Shown here: positions 23,112-34,858 of the stretch, in pieces
Position numbering within the stretch: the first letter of the stretch is position 1
Layout of the letters: each line of letters opens with the position of its first letter
Assembly (NCBI GenBank): GCA_950097015.1
Contig: CATNEN010000011.1
Coordinates: 1 to 64,000 of the forward strand
DNA length: 64,000 bases
Direction of reading: 5' to 3'
Source: Macrostomum hystrix
Taxonomy: Eukaryota > Platyhelminthes > Macrostomidae
The notes under the pieces: model-generated
The model's database searches: none
Seen by the model: only the letters and a program-made list of their open reading frames with translations
What the model was told of the DNA's origin: nothing
Made by a program: the position numbers and the translations under genes

Positions 23112-23522
23112 ATGAACGCGGCTAAAGTTTTAAAGCTAGCTGCTCCCACATATTTCTTGTGCAGCAATATCAGAACCAATGATTGCTATTGCAGCTTACA
23201 GCTAGCATGCCTGACTTTGAGAGGCGCAATGATGGACGCTGATACAGGAACAACCATACAAAACAATCATGCTCCGTGTAGCGATCTAGAACAGGTTTGC
23301 GCGTGCTTCTCGCACAGATCGCTCTATATGGCTTTTCTGAACTATGTTGGGGCGCTAAGGCTAGACTTTGTTTCCTTGTTTGGAACTGGCGCTTACACAC
23401 TCTCCCAGTCAGCTGGAAGATATATGACCGGAGCAAAAATTTTAGCTAGCTGCTCCCGCAGATGTCATTATGCTGCAATGTTAGAATTTGTCTCAGGATT
23501 TTGCAAATCACGCCGTACATGA
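23112..23522 (+). CDS. C-type fused frame, 136 residues
   Basis: Two extra bases (GATATATGACCGG in place of GATATGAACGG) move the first frame into the MTGAKILASC part of the second half and remove the usual TAG stop. The first 104 residues follow the A frame with Y8K, D14Y, V15F, H42D and E50Q. The leader also differs: AAGAGGTAGAT and AAGTAAAAGTG. Residue 90 is F here and in the 27234 and 29591 copies. The C form occurs only in segment 2. Confidence 0.25.
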   Translation: MNAAKVLKLAAPTYFLCSNIRTNDCYCSLQLACLTLRGAMMDADTGTTIQNNHAPCSDLEQVCACFSHRSLYMAFLNYVGALRLDFVSLFGTGAYTLSQSAGRYMTGAKILASCSRRCHYAAMLEFVSGFCKSRRT

Positions 23523-24283
23523 AAAAGCGAAAAGAACAACTTGAGCTTCTTGCACGTGCACTAGAACAGCTTTGCACGTTCTGTTTGCAAAGATCAATTC
23601 ATGCTGCTATTTAAGCATTTTGAAGGGACACTCAAGGCTGTAGCTAGTTTGCTTAAGTGAAAGTGCTCTTACTCTAGTCAAGAGGAAGATATGAACGCAG
23701 CTAAAGTTTTATACCTAGCTGCTCCCACAGATGTCTTGTGCAGCAATATCAGAACCAATGATTGCTATTGCAGCTTACAGCTAGCATGCCTGACTTTGAG
23801 AGGCGCAATGATGCACGCTGATACAGGAACAACCATAGAAAACAATCATGCTCCGTGTAGCGATATAGAACAGCTTTGCGCGTGCTTCTCGCACAGATCG
23901 ATATATGCTGCTATTTCAGAACTAAGGAACTGTGTCTGTGAACTGGGCGCTGAGGCTATAATAAAAATTCCTTGATTGAAACGTGCGTTTGCACACTCTC
24001 AATCAGCAGGAATATAGAAACGCAGCTAGAGTTTCAGCTAGCTGCTCCTACAGATGTCAATATGCTGCAATGTTAGAACTAGGCTCAAGCTTTTTGCAAA
24101 TCACGCCGTACATGAAAAAGCGAAAAGAACAACTTGAGCTTCTTGCACGTGCACTAGAACAGCTTTGCACGTTCTGTTTGCAAAGATCAATTCATGCTGC
24201 TATTTAAGCATTTTGAAGGGACACTCAAGGCGGTAGCCAGTTTGCTTAAGTAAAAGTGCTCTTACTCTAGTCAAGAGGTAGAT

Positions 24284-24694
24284 ATGAACGCGGCTAAAGT
24301 TTTAAAGCTAGCTGCTCCCACATATTTCTTGTGCAGCAATATCAGAACCAATGATTGCTATTGCAGCTTACAGCTAGCATGCCTGACTTTGAGAGGCGCA
24401 ATGATGGACGCTGATACAGGAACAACCATACAAAACAATCATGCTCCGTGTAGCGATCTAGAACAGGTTTGCGCGTGCTTCTCGCACAGATCGCTCTATA
24501 TGGCTTTTCTGAACTATGTTGGGGCGCTAAGGCTAGACTTTGTTTCCTTGATTGGAACTGGCGCTTACACACTCTCCCAGTCAGCTGGAAGATATATGAA
24601 CGGAGCAAAAATTTTAGCTAGCTGCTCCCGCAGATGTCATTATGCTGCAATGTTAGAATTTGTCTCAGGATTTTGCAAATCACGCCGTACATGA
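24284..24694 (+). CDS. C-type fused frame, hybrid copy
   Basis: As 23112-23522, but with I90 (ATTGG) and MNGAKI in place of MTGAKI. The tail reads ATGAAAACGCG, as in the later C units, while 23112 has ATGAAAAAGCG. The mixture suggests an intermediate or a recombinant between C forms. Confidence 0.22.
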   Translation: MNAAKVLKLAAPTYFLCSNIRTNDCYCSLQLACLTLRGAMMDADTGTTIQNNHAPCSDLEQVCACFSHRSLYMAFLNYVGALRLDFVSLIGTGAYTLSQSAGRYMNGAKILASCSRRCHYAAMLEFVSGFCKSRRT

Positions 24695-26048
24695 AAACGC
24701 GAAAAGAACAACTTGAGCTTCTTGCACGTGCACTAGAACAGCTTTGCACGTTCTGTTTGCAAAGATCAATTCATGCTGCTATTTAAGCATTTTGAAGGGA
24801 CACTCAAGGCTGTAGCTAGTTTGCTTAAGTGAAAGTGCTCTTACTCTAGTCAAGAGGAAGATATGAACGCAGCTAAAGTTTTATATCTAGCTGCTCCCAC
24901 AGATGTCTTGTGCAGCAATATCAGAACCAATGATTGCTATTGCAGCTTACAGCTAGCATGCCTGACTTTGAGAGGCGCAATGATGCACGCTGATACAGGA
25001 ACAACCATAGAAAACAATCATGCTCCGTGTAGCGATATAGAACAGCTTTGCGCGTGCCTCCCGCACAGATCGATATATGCTGCTATTTCAGAACTAAGGA
25101 ACTGTGTCTGTGAACTGGGCGCTGCGGCTATAATAAAAATTCCTTGATTGAAACGTGCGTTTGCACACTCTCAATCAGCAGGAATATAGAAACGCAGCTA
25201 GAGTTTCAGCTAGCTGCTCCTACAGATGTCAATATGCTGCAATGTTAGAACTAGGCTCAAGCTTTTTGCAAATCACGCCGTACATGAAAAAACGAAAAGA
25301 ACAACTTGAGCTTCTTGCACGTGCACTAGAACAGCTTTGCACGTTCTGTTTGCAAAGATCAATTCATGCTGCTATTTAAGCATTTTGAAGGGACACTCAA
25401 GGCTGTAGCTAGTTTGCTTAAGTGAAAGTGCTCTTACTCTAGTCAAGAGGAAGATATGAACGCAGCTAAAGTTTTATATCTAGCTGCTCCCACAGATGTC
25501 TTGTGCAGCAATATCAGAACCAATGATTGCTATTGCAGCTTACAGCTAGCATGCCTGACTTTGAGAGGCGCAATGATGCACGCTGATACAGGAACAACCA
25601 TAGAAAACAATCATGCTCCGTGTAGCGATATAGAACAGCTTTGCGCGTGCCTCCCGCACAGATCGATATATGCTGCTATTTCAGAACTAAGGAACTGTGT
25701 CTGTGAACTGGGCGCTGCGGCTATAATAAAAATTCCTTGATTGAAACGTGCGTTTGCACACTCTCAATCAGCAGGAATATAGAAACGCAGCTAGAGTTTC
25801 AGCTAGCTGCTCCTACAGATGTCAATATGCTGCAATGTTAGAACTAGGCTCAAGCTTTTTGCAAATCACGCCGTACATGAAAAAACGAAAAGAACAACTT
25901 GAGCTTCTTGCACGTGCACTAGAACAGCTTTGCACGTTCTGTTTGCAAAGATCAATTCATGCTGCTATTTAAGCATTTTGAAGGGACACTCAAGGCTGTA
26001 GCTAGTTTGCTTAAGTGAAAGTGCTCTTACTCTAGTCAAGAGGAAGAT

Positions 26049-28405
26049 ATGAACGCAGCTAAAGTTTTATATCTAGCTGCTCCCACAGATGTCTTGTGCA
26101 GCAATATCAGAACCAATGATTGCTATTGCAGCTTACAGCTAGCATGCCTGACTTTGAGAGGCGCAATGATGCACGCTGATACAGGAACAACCATAGAAAA
26201 CAATCATGCTCCGTGTAGCGATATAGAACAGCTTTGCGCGTGCTTCTCGCACAGATCGATATATGCTGCTATTTCAGAACTAAGGAACTGTGTCTGTGAA
26301 CTGGGCGCTGAGGCTATAATAAAAATTCCTTGATTGAAACGTGCGTTTGCACACTCTCAATCAGCAGGAATATAGAAACGCAGCTAGAGTTTCAGCTAGC
26401 TGCTCCTACAGATGTCAATATGCTGCTATGTTAGAACTAGGCTCAAGCTTTTTGCAAATCACGCCGTACATGAAAAAGCGAAAGAACAACTTGAGCTTCT
26501 TGCACGTGCACTAGAACAGCTTTGCACGTGCTGTTTGCAAAGATCAATTCATGCTGCTATTTAAGCATTTTGAAGGGAAACTCAAGGCTGTAGCTAGTTT
26601 GCTTAAGTGAAAGTGCTCTTACTCTAGTCAAGAGGAAGATATGAACGCAGCTAAAGTTTTATACCTAGCTGCTCCCACAGATGTCTTGTGCAGCAATATC
26701 AGAACCAATGATTGCTATTGCAGCTTACAGCTAGCATGCCTGACTTTGAGAGGCGCAATGATGCACGCTGATACAGGAACAACCATAGAAAACAATCATG
26801 CTCCGTGTAGCGATATAGAACAGCTTTGCGCGTGCTTCTCGCACAGATCGATATATGCTGCTATTTCAGAACTAAGGAACTGTGTCTGTGAACTGGGCGC
26901 TGAGGCTATAATAAAAATTCCTTGATTGAAACGTGCGTTTGCACACTCTCAATCAGCAGGAATATAGAAACGCAGCTAGAGTTTCAGCTAGCTGCTCCTA
27001 CAGATGTCAATATGCTGCAATGTTAGAACTAGGCTCAAGCTTTTTGCAAATCACGCCGTACATGAAAAAGCGAAAAGAACAACTTGAGCTTCTTGCACGT
27101 GCACTAGAACAGCTTTGCACGTTCTGTTTGCAAAGATCAATTCATGCTGCTATTTAAGCATTTTGAAGGGACACTCAAGGCGGTAGCCAGTTTGCTTAAG
27201 TAAAAGTGCTCTTACTCTAGTCAAGAGGTAGATATGAACGCGGCTAAAGTTTTAAAGCTAGCTGCTCCCACATATTTCTTGTGCAGCAATATCAGAACCA
27301 ATGATTGCTATTGCAGCTTACAGCTAGCATGCCTGACTTTGAGAGGCGCAATGATGGACGCTGATACAGGAACAACCATACAAAACAATCATGCTCCGTG
27401 TAGCGATCTAGAACAGGTTTGCGCGTGCTTCTCGCACAGATCGCTCTATATGGCTTTTCTGAACTATGTTGGGGCGCTAAGGCTAGACTTTGTTTCCTTG
27501 TTTGGAACTGGCGCTTACACACTCTCCCAGTCAGCTGGAAGATATATGACCGGAGCAAAAATTTTAGCTAGCTGCTCCCGCAGATGTCATTATGCTGCAA
27601 TGTTAGAATTTGTCTCAGGATTTTGCAAATCACGCCGTACATGAAAACGCGAAAAGAACAACTTGAGCTTCTTGCACGTGCACTAGAACAGCTTTGCACG
27701 TTCTGTTTGCAAAGATCAATTCATGCTGCTATTTAAGCATTTTGAAGGGACACTCAAGGCTGTAGCTAGTTTGCTTAAGTGAAAGTGCTCTTACTCTAGT
27801 CAAGAGGAAGATATGAACGCAGCTAAAGTTTTATATCTAGCTGCTCCCACAGATGTCTTGTGCAGCAATATCAGAACCAATGATTGCTATTGCAGCTTAC
27901 AGCTAGCATGCCTGACTTTGAGAGGCGCAATGATGCACGCTGATACAGGAACAACCATAGAAAACAATCATGCTCCGTGTAGCGATATAGAACAGCTTTG
28001 CGCGTGCCTCCCGCACAGATCGATATATGCTGCTATTTCAGAACTAAGGAACTGTGTCTGTGAACTGGGCGCTGCGGCTATAATAAAAATTCCTTGATTG
28101 AAACGTGCGTTTGCACACTCTCAATCAGCAGGAATATAGAAACGCAGCTAGAGTTTCAGCTAGCTGCTCCTACAGATGTCAATATGCTGCAATGTTAGAA
28201 CTAGGCTCAAGCTTTTTGCAAATCACGCCGTACATGAAAAAACGAAAAGAACAACTTGAGCTTCTTGCACGTGCACTAGAACAGCTTTGCACGTTCTGTT
28301 TGCAAAGATCAATTCATGCTGCTATTTAAGCATTTTGAAGGGACACTCAAGGCTGTAGCTAGTTTGCTTAAGTGAAAGTGCTCTTACTCTAGTCAAGAGG
28401 AAGAT
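26049..28405 (+). repeat. 2357-bp HOR, copy 1 (B592-B593-C579-B593)
   Basis: Units at 26049, 26641, 27234 and 27813. Markers: a one-base deletion in the first unit's GCGAAAGAAC, TGCACGTGCTG at its end, TTATACCTAG in the second unit, the C unit with ATGACCGG and AAAACGCG, and GCGGCTATAAT in the fourth unit. The same markers occur in 28406-30762. Confidence 0.9.
27234..27644 (+). CDS. C-type fused frame, HOR copy 1
   Basis: Third unit of the 2357-bp HOR. F90, MTGAKI and the AAAACGCG tail; no difference from 29591-30001 was seen. Confidence 0.22.
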   Translation: MNAAKVLKLAAPTYFLCSNIRTNDCYCSLQLACLTLRGAMMDADTGTTIQNNHAPCSDLEQVCACFSHRSLYMAFLNYVGALRLDFVSLFGTGAYTLSQSAGRYMTGAKILASCSRRCHYAAMLEFVSGFCKSRRT

Positions 28406-29590
28406 ATGAACGCAGCTAAAGTTTTATATCTAGCTGCTCCCACAGATGTCTTGTGCAGCAATATCAGAACCAATGATTGCTATTGCAGCTTACAGCTAGC
28501 ATGCCTGACTTTGAGAGGCGCAATGATGCACGCTGATACAGGAACAACCATAGAAAACAATCATGCTCCGTGTAGCGATATAGAACAGCTTTGCGCGTGC
28601 TTCTCGCACAGATCGATATATGCTGCTATTTCAGAACTAAGGAACTGTGTCTGTGAACTGGGCGCTGAGGCTATAATAAAAATTCCTTGATTGAAACGTG
28701 CGTTTGCACACTCTCAATCAGCAGGAATATAGAAACGCAGCTAGAGTTTCAGCTAGCTGCTCCTACAGATGTCAATATGCTGCTATGTTAGAACTAGGCT
28801 CAAGCTTTTTGCAAATCACGCCGTACATGAAAAAGCGAAAGAACAACTTGAGCTTCTTGCACGTGCACTAGAACAGCTTTGCACGTGCTGTTTGCAAAGA
28901 TCAATTCATGCTGCTATTTAAGCATTTTGAAGGGAAACTCAAGGCTGTAGCTAGTTTGCTTAAGTGAAAGTGCTCTTACTCTAGTCAAGAGGAAGATATG
29001 AACGCAGCTAAAGTTTTATACCTAGCTGCTCCCACAGATGTCTTGTGCAGCAATATCAGAACCAATGATTGCTATTGCAGCTTACAGCTAGCATGCCTGA
29101 CTTTGAGAGGCGCAATGATGCACGCTGATACAGGAACAACCATAGAAAACAATCATGCTCCGTGTAGCGATATAGAACAGCTTTGCGCGTGCTTCTCGCA
29201 CAGATCGATATATGCTGCTATTTCAGAACTAAGGAACTGTGTCTGTGAACTGGGCGCTGAGGCTATAATAAAAATTCCTTGATTGAAACGTGCGTTTGCA
29301 CACTCTCAATCAGCAGGAATATAGAAACGCAGCTAGAGTTTCAGCTAGCTGCTCCTACAGATGTCAATATGCTGCAATGTTAGAACTAGGCTCAAGCTTT
29401 TTGCAAATCACGCCGTACATGAAAAAGCGAAAAGAACAACTTGAGCTTCTTGCACGTGCACTAGAACAGCTTTGCACGTTCTGTTTGCAAAGATCAATTC
29501 ATGCTGCTATTTAAGCATTTTGAAGGGACACTCAAGGCGGTAGCCAGTTTGCTTAAGTAAAAGTGCTCTTACTCTAGTCAAGAGGTAGAT

Positions 29591-30001
29591 ATGAACGCGG
29601 CTAAAGTTTTAAAGCTAGCTGCTCCCACATATTTCTTGTGCAGCAATATCAGAACCAATGATTGCTATTGCAGCTTACAGCTAGCATGCCTGACTTTGAG
29701 AGGCGCAATGATGGACGCTGATACAGGAACAACCATACAAAACAATCATGCTCCGTGTAGCGATCTAGAACAGGTTTGCGCGTGCTTCTCGCACAGATCG
29801 CTCTATATGGCTTTTCTGAACTATGTTGGGGCGCTAAGGCTAGACTTTGTTTCCTTGTTTGGAACTGGCGCTTACACACTCTCCCAGTCAGCTGGAAGAT
29901 ATATGACCGGAGCAAAAATTTTAGCTAGCTGCTCCCGCAGATGTCATTATGCTGCAATGTTAGAATTTGTCTCAGGATTTTGCAAATCACGCCGTACATG
30001 A
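29591..30001 (+). CDS. C-type fused frame, HOR copy 2
   Basis: Third unit of the second 2357-bp HOR copy. Same variants as 27234-27644, so it arose by block duplication and not by a separate event. Confidence 0.22.
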   Translation: MNAAKVLKLAAPTYFLCSNIRTNDCYCSLQLACLTLRGAMMDADTGTTIQNNHAPCSDLEQVCACFSHRSLYMAFLNYVGALRLDFVSLFGTGAYTLSQSAGRYMTGAKILASCSRRCHYAAMLEFVSGFCKSRRT

Positions 30002-30461
30002 AAACGCGAAAAGAACAACTTGAGCTTCTTGCACGTGCACTAGAACAGCTTTGCACGTTCTGTTTGCAAAGATCAATTCATGCTGCTATTTAAGCATTTT
30101 GAAGGGACACTCAAGGCTGTAGCTAGTTTGCTTAAGTGAAAGTGCTCTTACTCTAGTCAAGAGGAAGATATGAACGCAGCTAAAGTTTTATATCTAGCTG
30201 CTCCCACAGATGTCTTGTGCAGCAATATCAGAACCAATGATTGCTATTGCAGCTTACAGCTAGCATGCCTGACTTTGAGAGGCGCAATGATGCACGCTGA
30301 TACAGGAACAACCATAGAAAACAATCATGCTCTGTGTAGCGATATAGAACAGCTTTGCGCGTGCCTCTCGCACAGATCGATATATGCTGCTATTTCAGAA
30401 CTAAGGAACTGTGTCTGTGAACTGGGCGCTGCGGCTATAATAAATATTCCTTGATTGAAAC

Positions 30462-30662
30462 GTGCGTTTGCACACTCTCAATCAGCAGGAATATAGAAAC
30501 GCAGCTAGAGTTTCAGCTAGCTGCTCCTACAGATGTCAATATGCTGCAATGTTAGAACTAGGCTCAAGCTTTTTGCAAATCACGCCGTACATGAAAAAAC
30601 GAAAAGAACAACTTGAGCTTCTTGCACGTGCACTAGAACAGCTTTGCACGTTCTGTTTGTAA
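30462..30662 (+). pseudogene. B-type second frame cut short at 66 residues
   Basis: CAA to TAA in TTTGTAAAG removes the last eight residues of the 74-residue frame. Found only in this drifted fourth unit of the second 2357-bp HOR. Confidence 0.4.
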
Positions 30663-31110
30663 AGATCAATTCATGCTACTATTTAAGCATTTTGAAGGGA
30701 CACTCAAGGCTGTAGCTAGTTTGCTTAAGTGAAAGTGCTCTTACTCTAGTCAAGAGGAAGATATGAACGCAGCTAAAGTTTTATACCTAGCTGCTCCCAC
30801 AGATGTCTTGTGCAGCAATATCAGAACCAATGATTGCTATTGCAGCTTACAGCTAGCATGCCTGACTTTGAGAGGCGCAATGATGCACGCTGATACAGGA
30901 ACAACCATAGAAAACAATCATGCTCCGTGTAGCGATCTAGAACAGGTTTGCGCGTGCTTCTCGCACAGATCGCTCTATATGGCTTTTCTGAACTATGTTG
31001 GGGCGCTGAGGCTAGACTTTGTTTCCTTGATTGGAACTGGCGCTTACACACTCTCCCAGTCAGCTGGAAGATATGAACGGAGCAAAAATTTTAGCTAGCT
31101 GCTCCCGCAG

Positions 31111-31132
31111 CTGGCGCATAATGTCATTATGC
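31111..31132 (+). repeat. Second copy of the 10-bp inverted-repeat insertion
   Basis: Same insertion at the same place in the A unit at 30763, with the inverted repeat at 31116-31132. The two carriers are 11,186 bp apart with ordinary units between. Confidence 0.8.
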
Positions 31133-31349
31133 TGCAATGTTAGAATTAGTCTCAGGATTTTGCAAATCACGCCGTACATGAAAAAGCGAAAAGAACAACT
31201 TGAGCTTCTTGCACGTGCACTAGAACAGCTTTGCACGTTCTGTTTGCAAAGATCAATTCATGCTGCTATTTAAGCATTTTGAAGGGACACTCAAGGCTGT
31301 AGCTAGTTTCCTTAAGTGAAAGTGCTCTTACTCTAGTCAAGAGGAAGAT

Positions 31350-31532
31350 ATGAACGCAGCTGAAGTTTTATATCTAGCTGCTCCCACAGATGTCTTGTGC
31401 AGCAATATCAGAACCAATGATTGCCATTGCAGCTTACAGCTAGCATGCCTGACTTTGAGAGGCGCAATGATGCACGCTGATACAGGAACAAAAATAGAAA
31501 ACAATCATGCTCCGTGTAGCGATATAGAATAG
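31350..31532 (+). pseudogene. Recombinant unit with first frame stopped at codon 61
   Basis: CAG to TAG at 31530-31532, with K5E, Y26H and T48K. The unit has a B central block but switches to the A form (GAATTAGTCTCAGG) after the shared GCTGCAATGTTAGAA at about 31723-31737, which gives 592 bp. The upstream leader has TAGTTTCCTTAAG, as does the leader of the next unit. Confidence 0.5.
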
Positions 31533-33127
31533 CTTTGCGCGTGCTTCTCGAACAGATCGATATATGCTGCTATTTCAGAACTAAGGAACTGTGTCTGTGA
31601 ACTGGGCGCTGAGGCTATAATAAAAATTCCTTGATTGAAACGTGCGTTTGCACACTCTCAATCAGCAGGAATATAGAAACGCAGCTAGAGTTTCAGCTAG
31701 CTGCTCCTACAGATGTCAATATGCTGCAATGTTAGAATTAGTCTCAGGATTTTGCAAAACACGCCGTACATGAATAAGCGAAAAGAACAACTTGAGCTTC
31801 TTGCACGTGCACTAGAACAGCTTTGCACGTTCTGTTTGCAAAGATCAATTCATGCTGCTATTTAAGCATTTTGAAGGGACACTCAAGGCTGTAGCTAGTT
31901 TCCTTAAGTGAAAGTGCTCTTACTCTAGTCAAGAGGAAGATATGAACGCAGCTAAAGTTTTATATCTAGCTGCTCCCACAGATGTCTTGTGCAGCAATAT
32001 CAGAACCAATGATTGCTATTGCAGCTTACAGCTAGCATGCCTGACTTTGAGAGGCGCAATGATGCACGCTGATACAGGAACAACCATAGAAAACAATCAT
32101 GCTCCGTGTAGCGATATAGAACAGCTTTGCGCGTGCTTCTCGCACAGATCGATATATGCTGCTATTTCAGAACTAAGGAACTGTGTCTGTGAACTGGGCG
32201 CTGAGGCTATAATAAAATTTCCTTGATTGAAACGTGCGTTTGCACACTCTCAATCAGCGGGAATATAGAAACGCAGCTAGAGTTTCAGCTAGCTGCTCCT
32301 ACAGATGTCAATATGCTGCAATGTTAGAACTAGGCTCAAGCTTTTTGCAAATCACGCCGTACATGAAAAAGCGAAAAGAACAACTTGAGCTTCTTGCACG
32401 TGCACTAGAACAGCTTTGCACGTTCTGTTTGCAAAGATCAATTCATGCTGCTATTTAAGCATTTTGAAGGGACACTCAAGGCTGTAGCTAGTTTGCTTAA
32501 GTGAAAGTGCTCTTACTCTAGTCAAGAGGAAGATATGAACGCAGCTAAAGTTTTATATCTAGCTGCTCCCACAGATGTCTTGTGCAGCAATATCAGAACC
32601 AATGATTGCTATTGCAGCTTACAGCTAGCATGCCTGACTTTGAGAGGCGCAATGATGCACGCTGATACAGGAACAACCATAGAAAACAATCATGCTCCGT
32701 GTAGCGATATAGAACAGCTTTGCGCGTGCTTCTCGCACAGATCGATATATGCTGCTATTTCAGAACTAAGGAACTGTGTCTGTGAACTGGGCGCTGAGGC
32801 TATAATAAAAATTCCTTGATTGAAACGTGCGTTTGCACACTCTCAATCAGCGGGAATATAGAAACGCAGCTAGAGTTTCAGCTAGCTGCTCCTACAGATG
32901 TCAATATGCTGCTATGTTAGAACTAGGCTCAAACTTTTTGCAAATCACGCCGTACATGAAAAAGCGAAAAGAACAACTTGAGCTTCTTGCACGTGCACTA
33001 GAACAGCTTTGCACGTTCTGTTTGCAAAGATCAATTCATGCTGCTATTTAAGCATTTTGAAGGGACACTCAAGGCTGTAGCTAGTTTGCTTATGTGAAAG
33101 TGCTCTTACTCTAGTCAAGAGGAAGAT

Positions 33128-33628
33128 ATGAACGCAGCTAAAGTTTTATATCTAGCTGCTCCCACAGATTTCTTGTGCAGCAATATCAGAACCAATGATT
33201 GCTATTGCAGCTTACAGCTAGCATGCCTGACTTTGAGAGGCGCAATGATGGACGCTGATACAGGAACAACCATAGAAAACAATCATGCTCCGTGTAGCGA
33301 TCTAGAACAGGTTTGCGCGTGCTTTTCGCACAGATCGCTCTATATGGCTTTTCTGAACTATGTTGGGGCGCTGAGGCTAGACTTTGTTTCCTTGATTGGA
33401 ACTGGCGCTTACACACTCTCCCAGTCAGCTGGAAGATATGAACGGAGCAAAAGTTTTTGCTTGCTGCTCCCGCAGATGTCATTATGCTGCAATGTTAGAA
33501 TTAGTCTCAGGATTTTGCAAAACACGCCGTACATGAATAAGCGAAAAGAACAACTTGAGCTTCTTGCACGTGCACTAGAACAGCTTTGCACGTTCTGTTT
33601 GCAAAGATCGATACATGCTGCTATTTAA
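33128..33628 (+). CDS. D-type fused frame spanning both halves, 166 residues
   Basis: The longest frame in the window. Where A units read TTTTAGCTAGCTG, this unit reads TTTTTGCTTGCTG. One of the two A-to-T changes turns the TAG stop into TTG, and the frame continues in phase through KRKEQLELLARALEQLC to the end of the second half. The result is a head-to-tail two-part product with the EQ[LV]C-C motif near residues 60-65 and again near 152-157. The leader reads TTGCTTATGTG. No family is recognised. Other copies are 34282-34782, 35436-35936, 37760-38260 and 50132-50632. Chance fusion in a drifting repeat is as likely as a real two-domain protein. Confidence 0.3.
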   Translation: MNAAKVLYLAAPTDFLCSNIRTNDCYCSLQLACLTLRGAMMDADTGTTIENNHAPCSDLEQVCACFSHRSLYMAFLNYVGALRLDFVSLIGTGAYTLSQSAGRYERSKSFCLLLPQMSLCCNVRISLRILQNTPYMNKRKEQLELLARALEQLCTFCLQRSIHAAI

Positions 33629-34281
33629 GCATTTTGAAGGGACACTCAAGGCTGTAGCTAGTTTGCTTAAGTGAAAGTGCTCTTACTCTAGTCAAGAGGA
33701 AGATATGAACGCAGCTAAAGTTTTATATCTAGCTGCTCCCACAGATGTCTTGTGCAGCAATATCAGAACCAATGATTGCTATTGCAGCTTACAGCTAGCA
33801 TGCCTGACTTTGAGAGGCGCAATGATGCACGCTGATACAGGAACAACCATAGAAAACAATCATGCTCCGTGTAGCGATCTAGAACAGGTTTGCGCGTGCT
33901 TCTCGCACAGATCGCTCTATATGGCTTTTCTGAACTATGTTGGGGCGCTGAGGCTAGACTTTGTTTCCTTGATTGGAACTGGCGCTTACACACTCTCCCA
34001 GTCAGCTGGAAGATATGAACGGAGCAAAAATTTTAGCTAGCTGCTCCCGCAGATGTCATTATGCTGCAATGTTAGAATTAGTCTCAGGATTTTGCAAAAC
34101 ACGCCGTACATGAATAAGCGAAAAGAACAACTTGAGCTTCTTGCACGTGCACTAGAACAGCTTTGCACGTTCTGTTTGCAAAGATCAATTCATGCTGCTA
34201 TTTAAGCATTTTGAAGGGACACTCAAGGCTGTGGCTAGTTTGCTTATGTGAAAGTGCTCTTACTCTAGTCAAGAGGAAGAT

Positions 34282-34782
34282 ATGAACGCAGCTAAAGTTT
34301 TATATCTAGCTGCTCCCACAGATTTCTTGTGCAGCAATATCAGAACCAATGATTGCTATTGCAGCTTACAGCTAGCATGCCTGACTTTGAGAGGCGCAAT
34401 GATGGACGCTGATACAGGAACAACCATAGAAAACAATCATGCTCCGTGTAGCGATCTAGAACAGGTTTGCGCGTGCTTTTCGCACAGATCGCTCTATATG
34501 GCTTTTCTGAACTATGTTGGGGCGCTGAGGCTAGACTTTGTTTCCTTGATTGGAACTGGCGCTTACACACTCTCCCAGTCAGCTGGAAGATATGAACGGA
34601 GCAAAAGTTTTTGCTTGCTGCTCCCGCAGATGTCATTATGCTGCAATGTTAGAATTAGTCTCAGGATTTTGCAAAACACGCCGTACATGAATAAGCGAAA
34701 AGAACAACTTGAGCTTCTTGCACGTGCACTAGAACAGCTTTGCACGTTCTGTTTGCAAAGATCGATACATGCTGCTATTTAA
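34282..34782 (+). CDS. D-type fused frame, copy 2
   Basis: Matches the 33128 copy in protein sequence. Its leader has GGCTGTGGCTAG, a change shared with the D leaders at 35436 and 37760 but not with 33128. Confidence 0.28.
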   Translation: MNAAKVLYLAAPTDFLCSNIRTNDCYCSLQLACLTLRGAMMDADTGTTIENNHAPCSDLEQVCACFSHRSLYMAFLNYVGALRLDFVSLIGTGAYTLSQSAGRYERSKSFCLLLPQMSLCCNVRISLRILQNTPYMNKRKEQLELLARALEQLCTFCLQRSIHAAI

Positions 34783-34858
34783 GCATTTTGAAGGGACACT
34801 CAAGGCTGTAGCTAGTTTGCTTAAGTGAAAGTGCTCTTACTCTAGTCAAGAGGAAGAT

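Larger units (their letters stand above)
28406..30762 (+). repeat. 2357-bp HOR, copy 2
   Basis: Units at 28406, 28998, 29591 and 30170. The first three match copy 1 at all markers I compared. The fourth has drifted: CTCTGTGTAG for CTCCGTGTAG, CTCTCGCAC for CTCCCGCAC, AAATATTCC for AAAATTCC, and TTTGTAAAG (a stop) for TTTGCAAAG near its end. An earlier, disturbed version of the same order lies at 21927-24862. Confidence 0.88.
16586..33127 (+). repeat. Segment 2: mixed A/B/C unit array
   Basis: Twenty-eight units. B forms: 16586, 17179, 18984, 20164, 21334, 21927, 22519, 23691, 24863, 25456, 26049, 26641, 27813, 28406, 28998, 30170, 31942, 32535. A forms: 17832, 18409, 19577, 20757, 30763. C forms: 23112, 24284, 27234, 29591. 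The unit at 31350 is a B/A recombinant. The first B unit appears abruptly at 16586. Most of the isolated damage in the window is here: nonsense changes, a 2-bp deletion, a 60-bp insertion and two 10-bp insertions. Units at 21927, 26049 and 28406 are 592 bp because one A is missing in the AAAAGCGAAAGAAC run. A 4-unit order (B592, B593, C579, B593) is clear from 26049 on. Confidence 0.95.

Noticed and set aside
33409-33591. Opposite-strand 60-codon frame in D units
   Set aside because: It exists only because the two TAG-containing words were lost in D units, and nothing else supports it.
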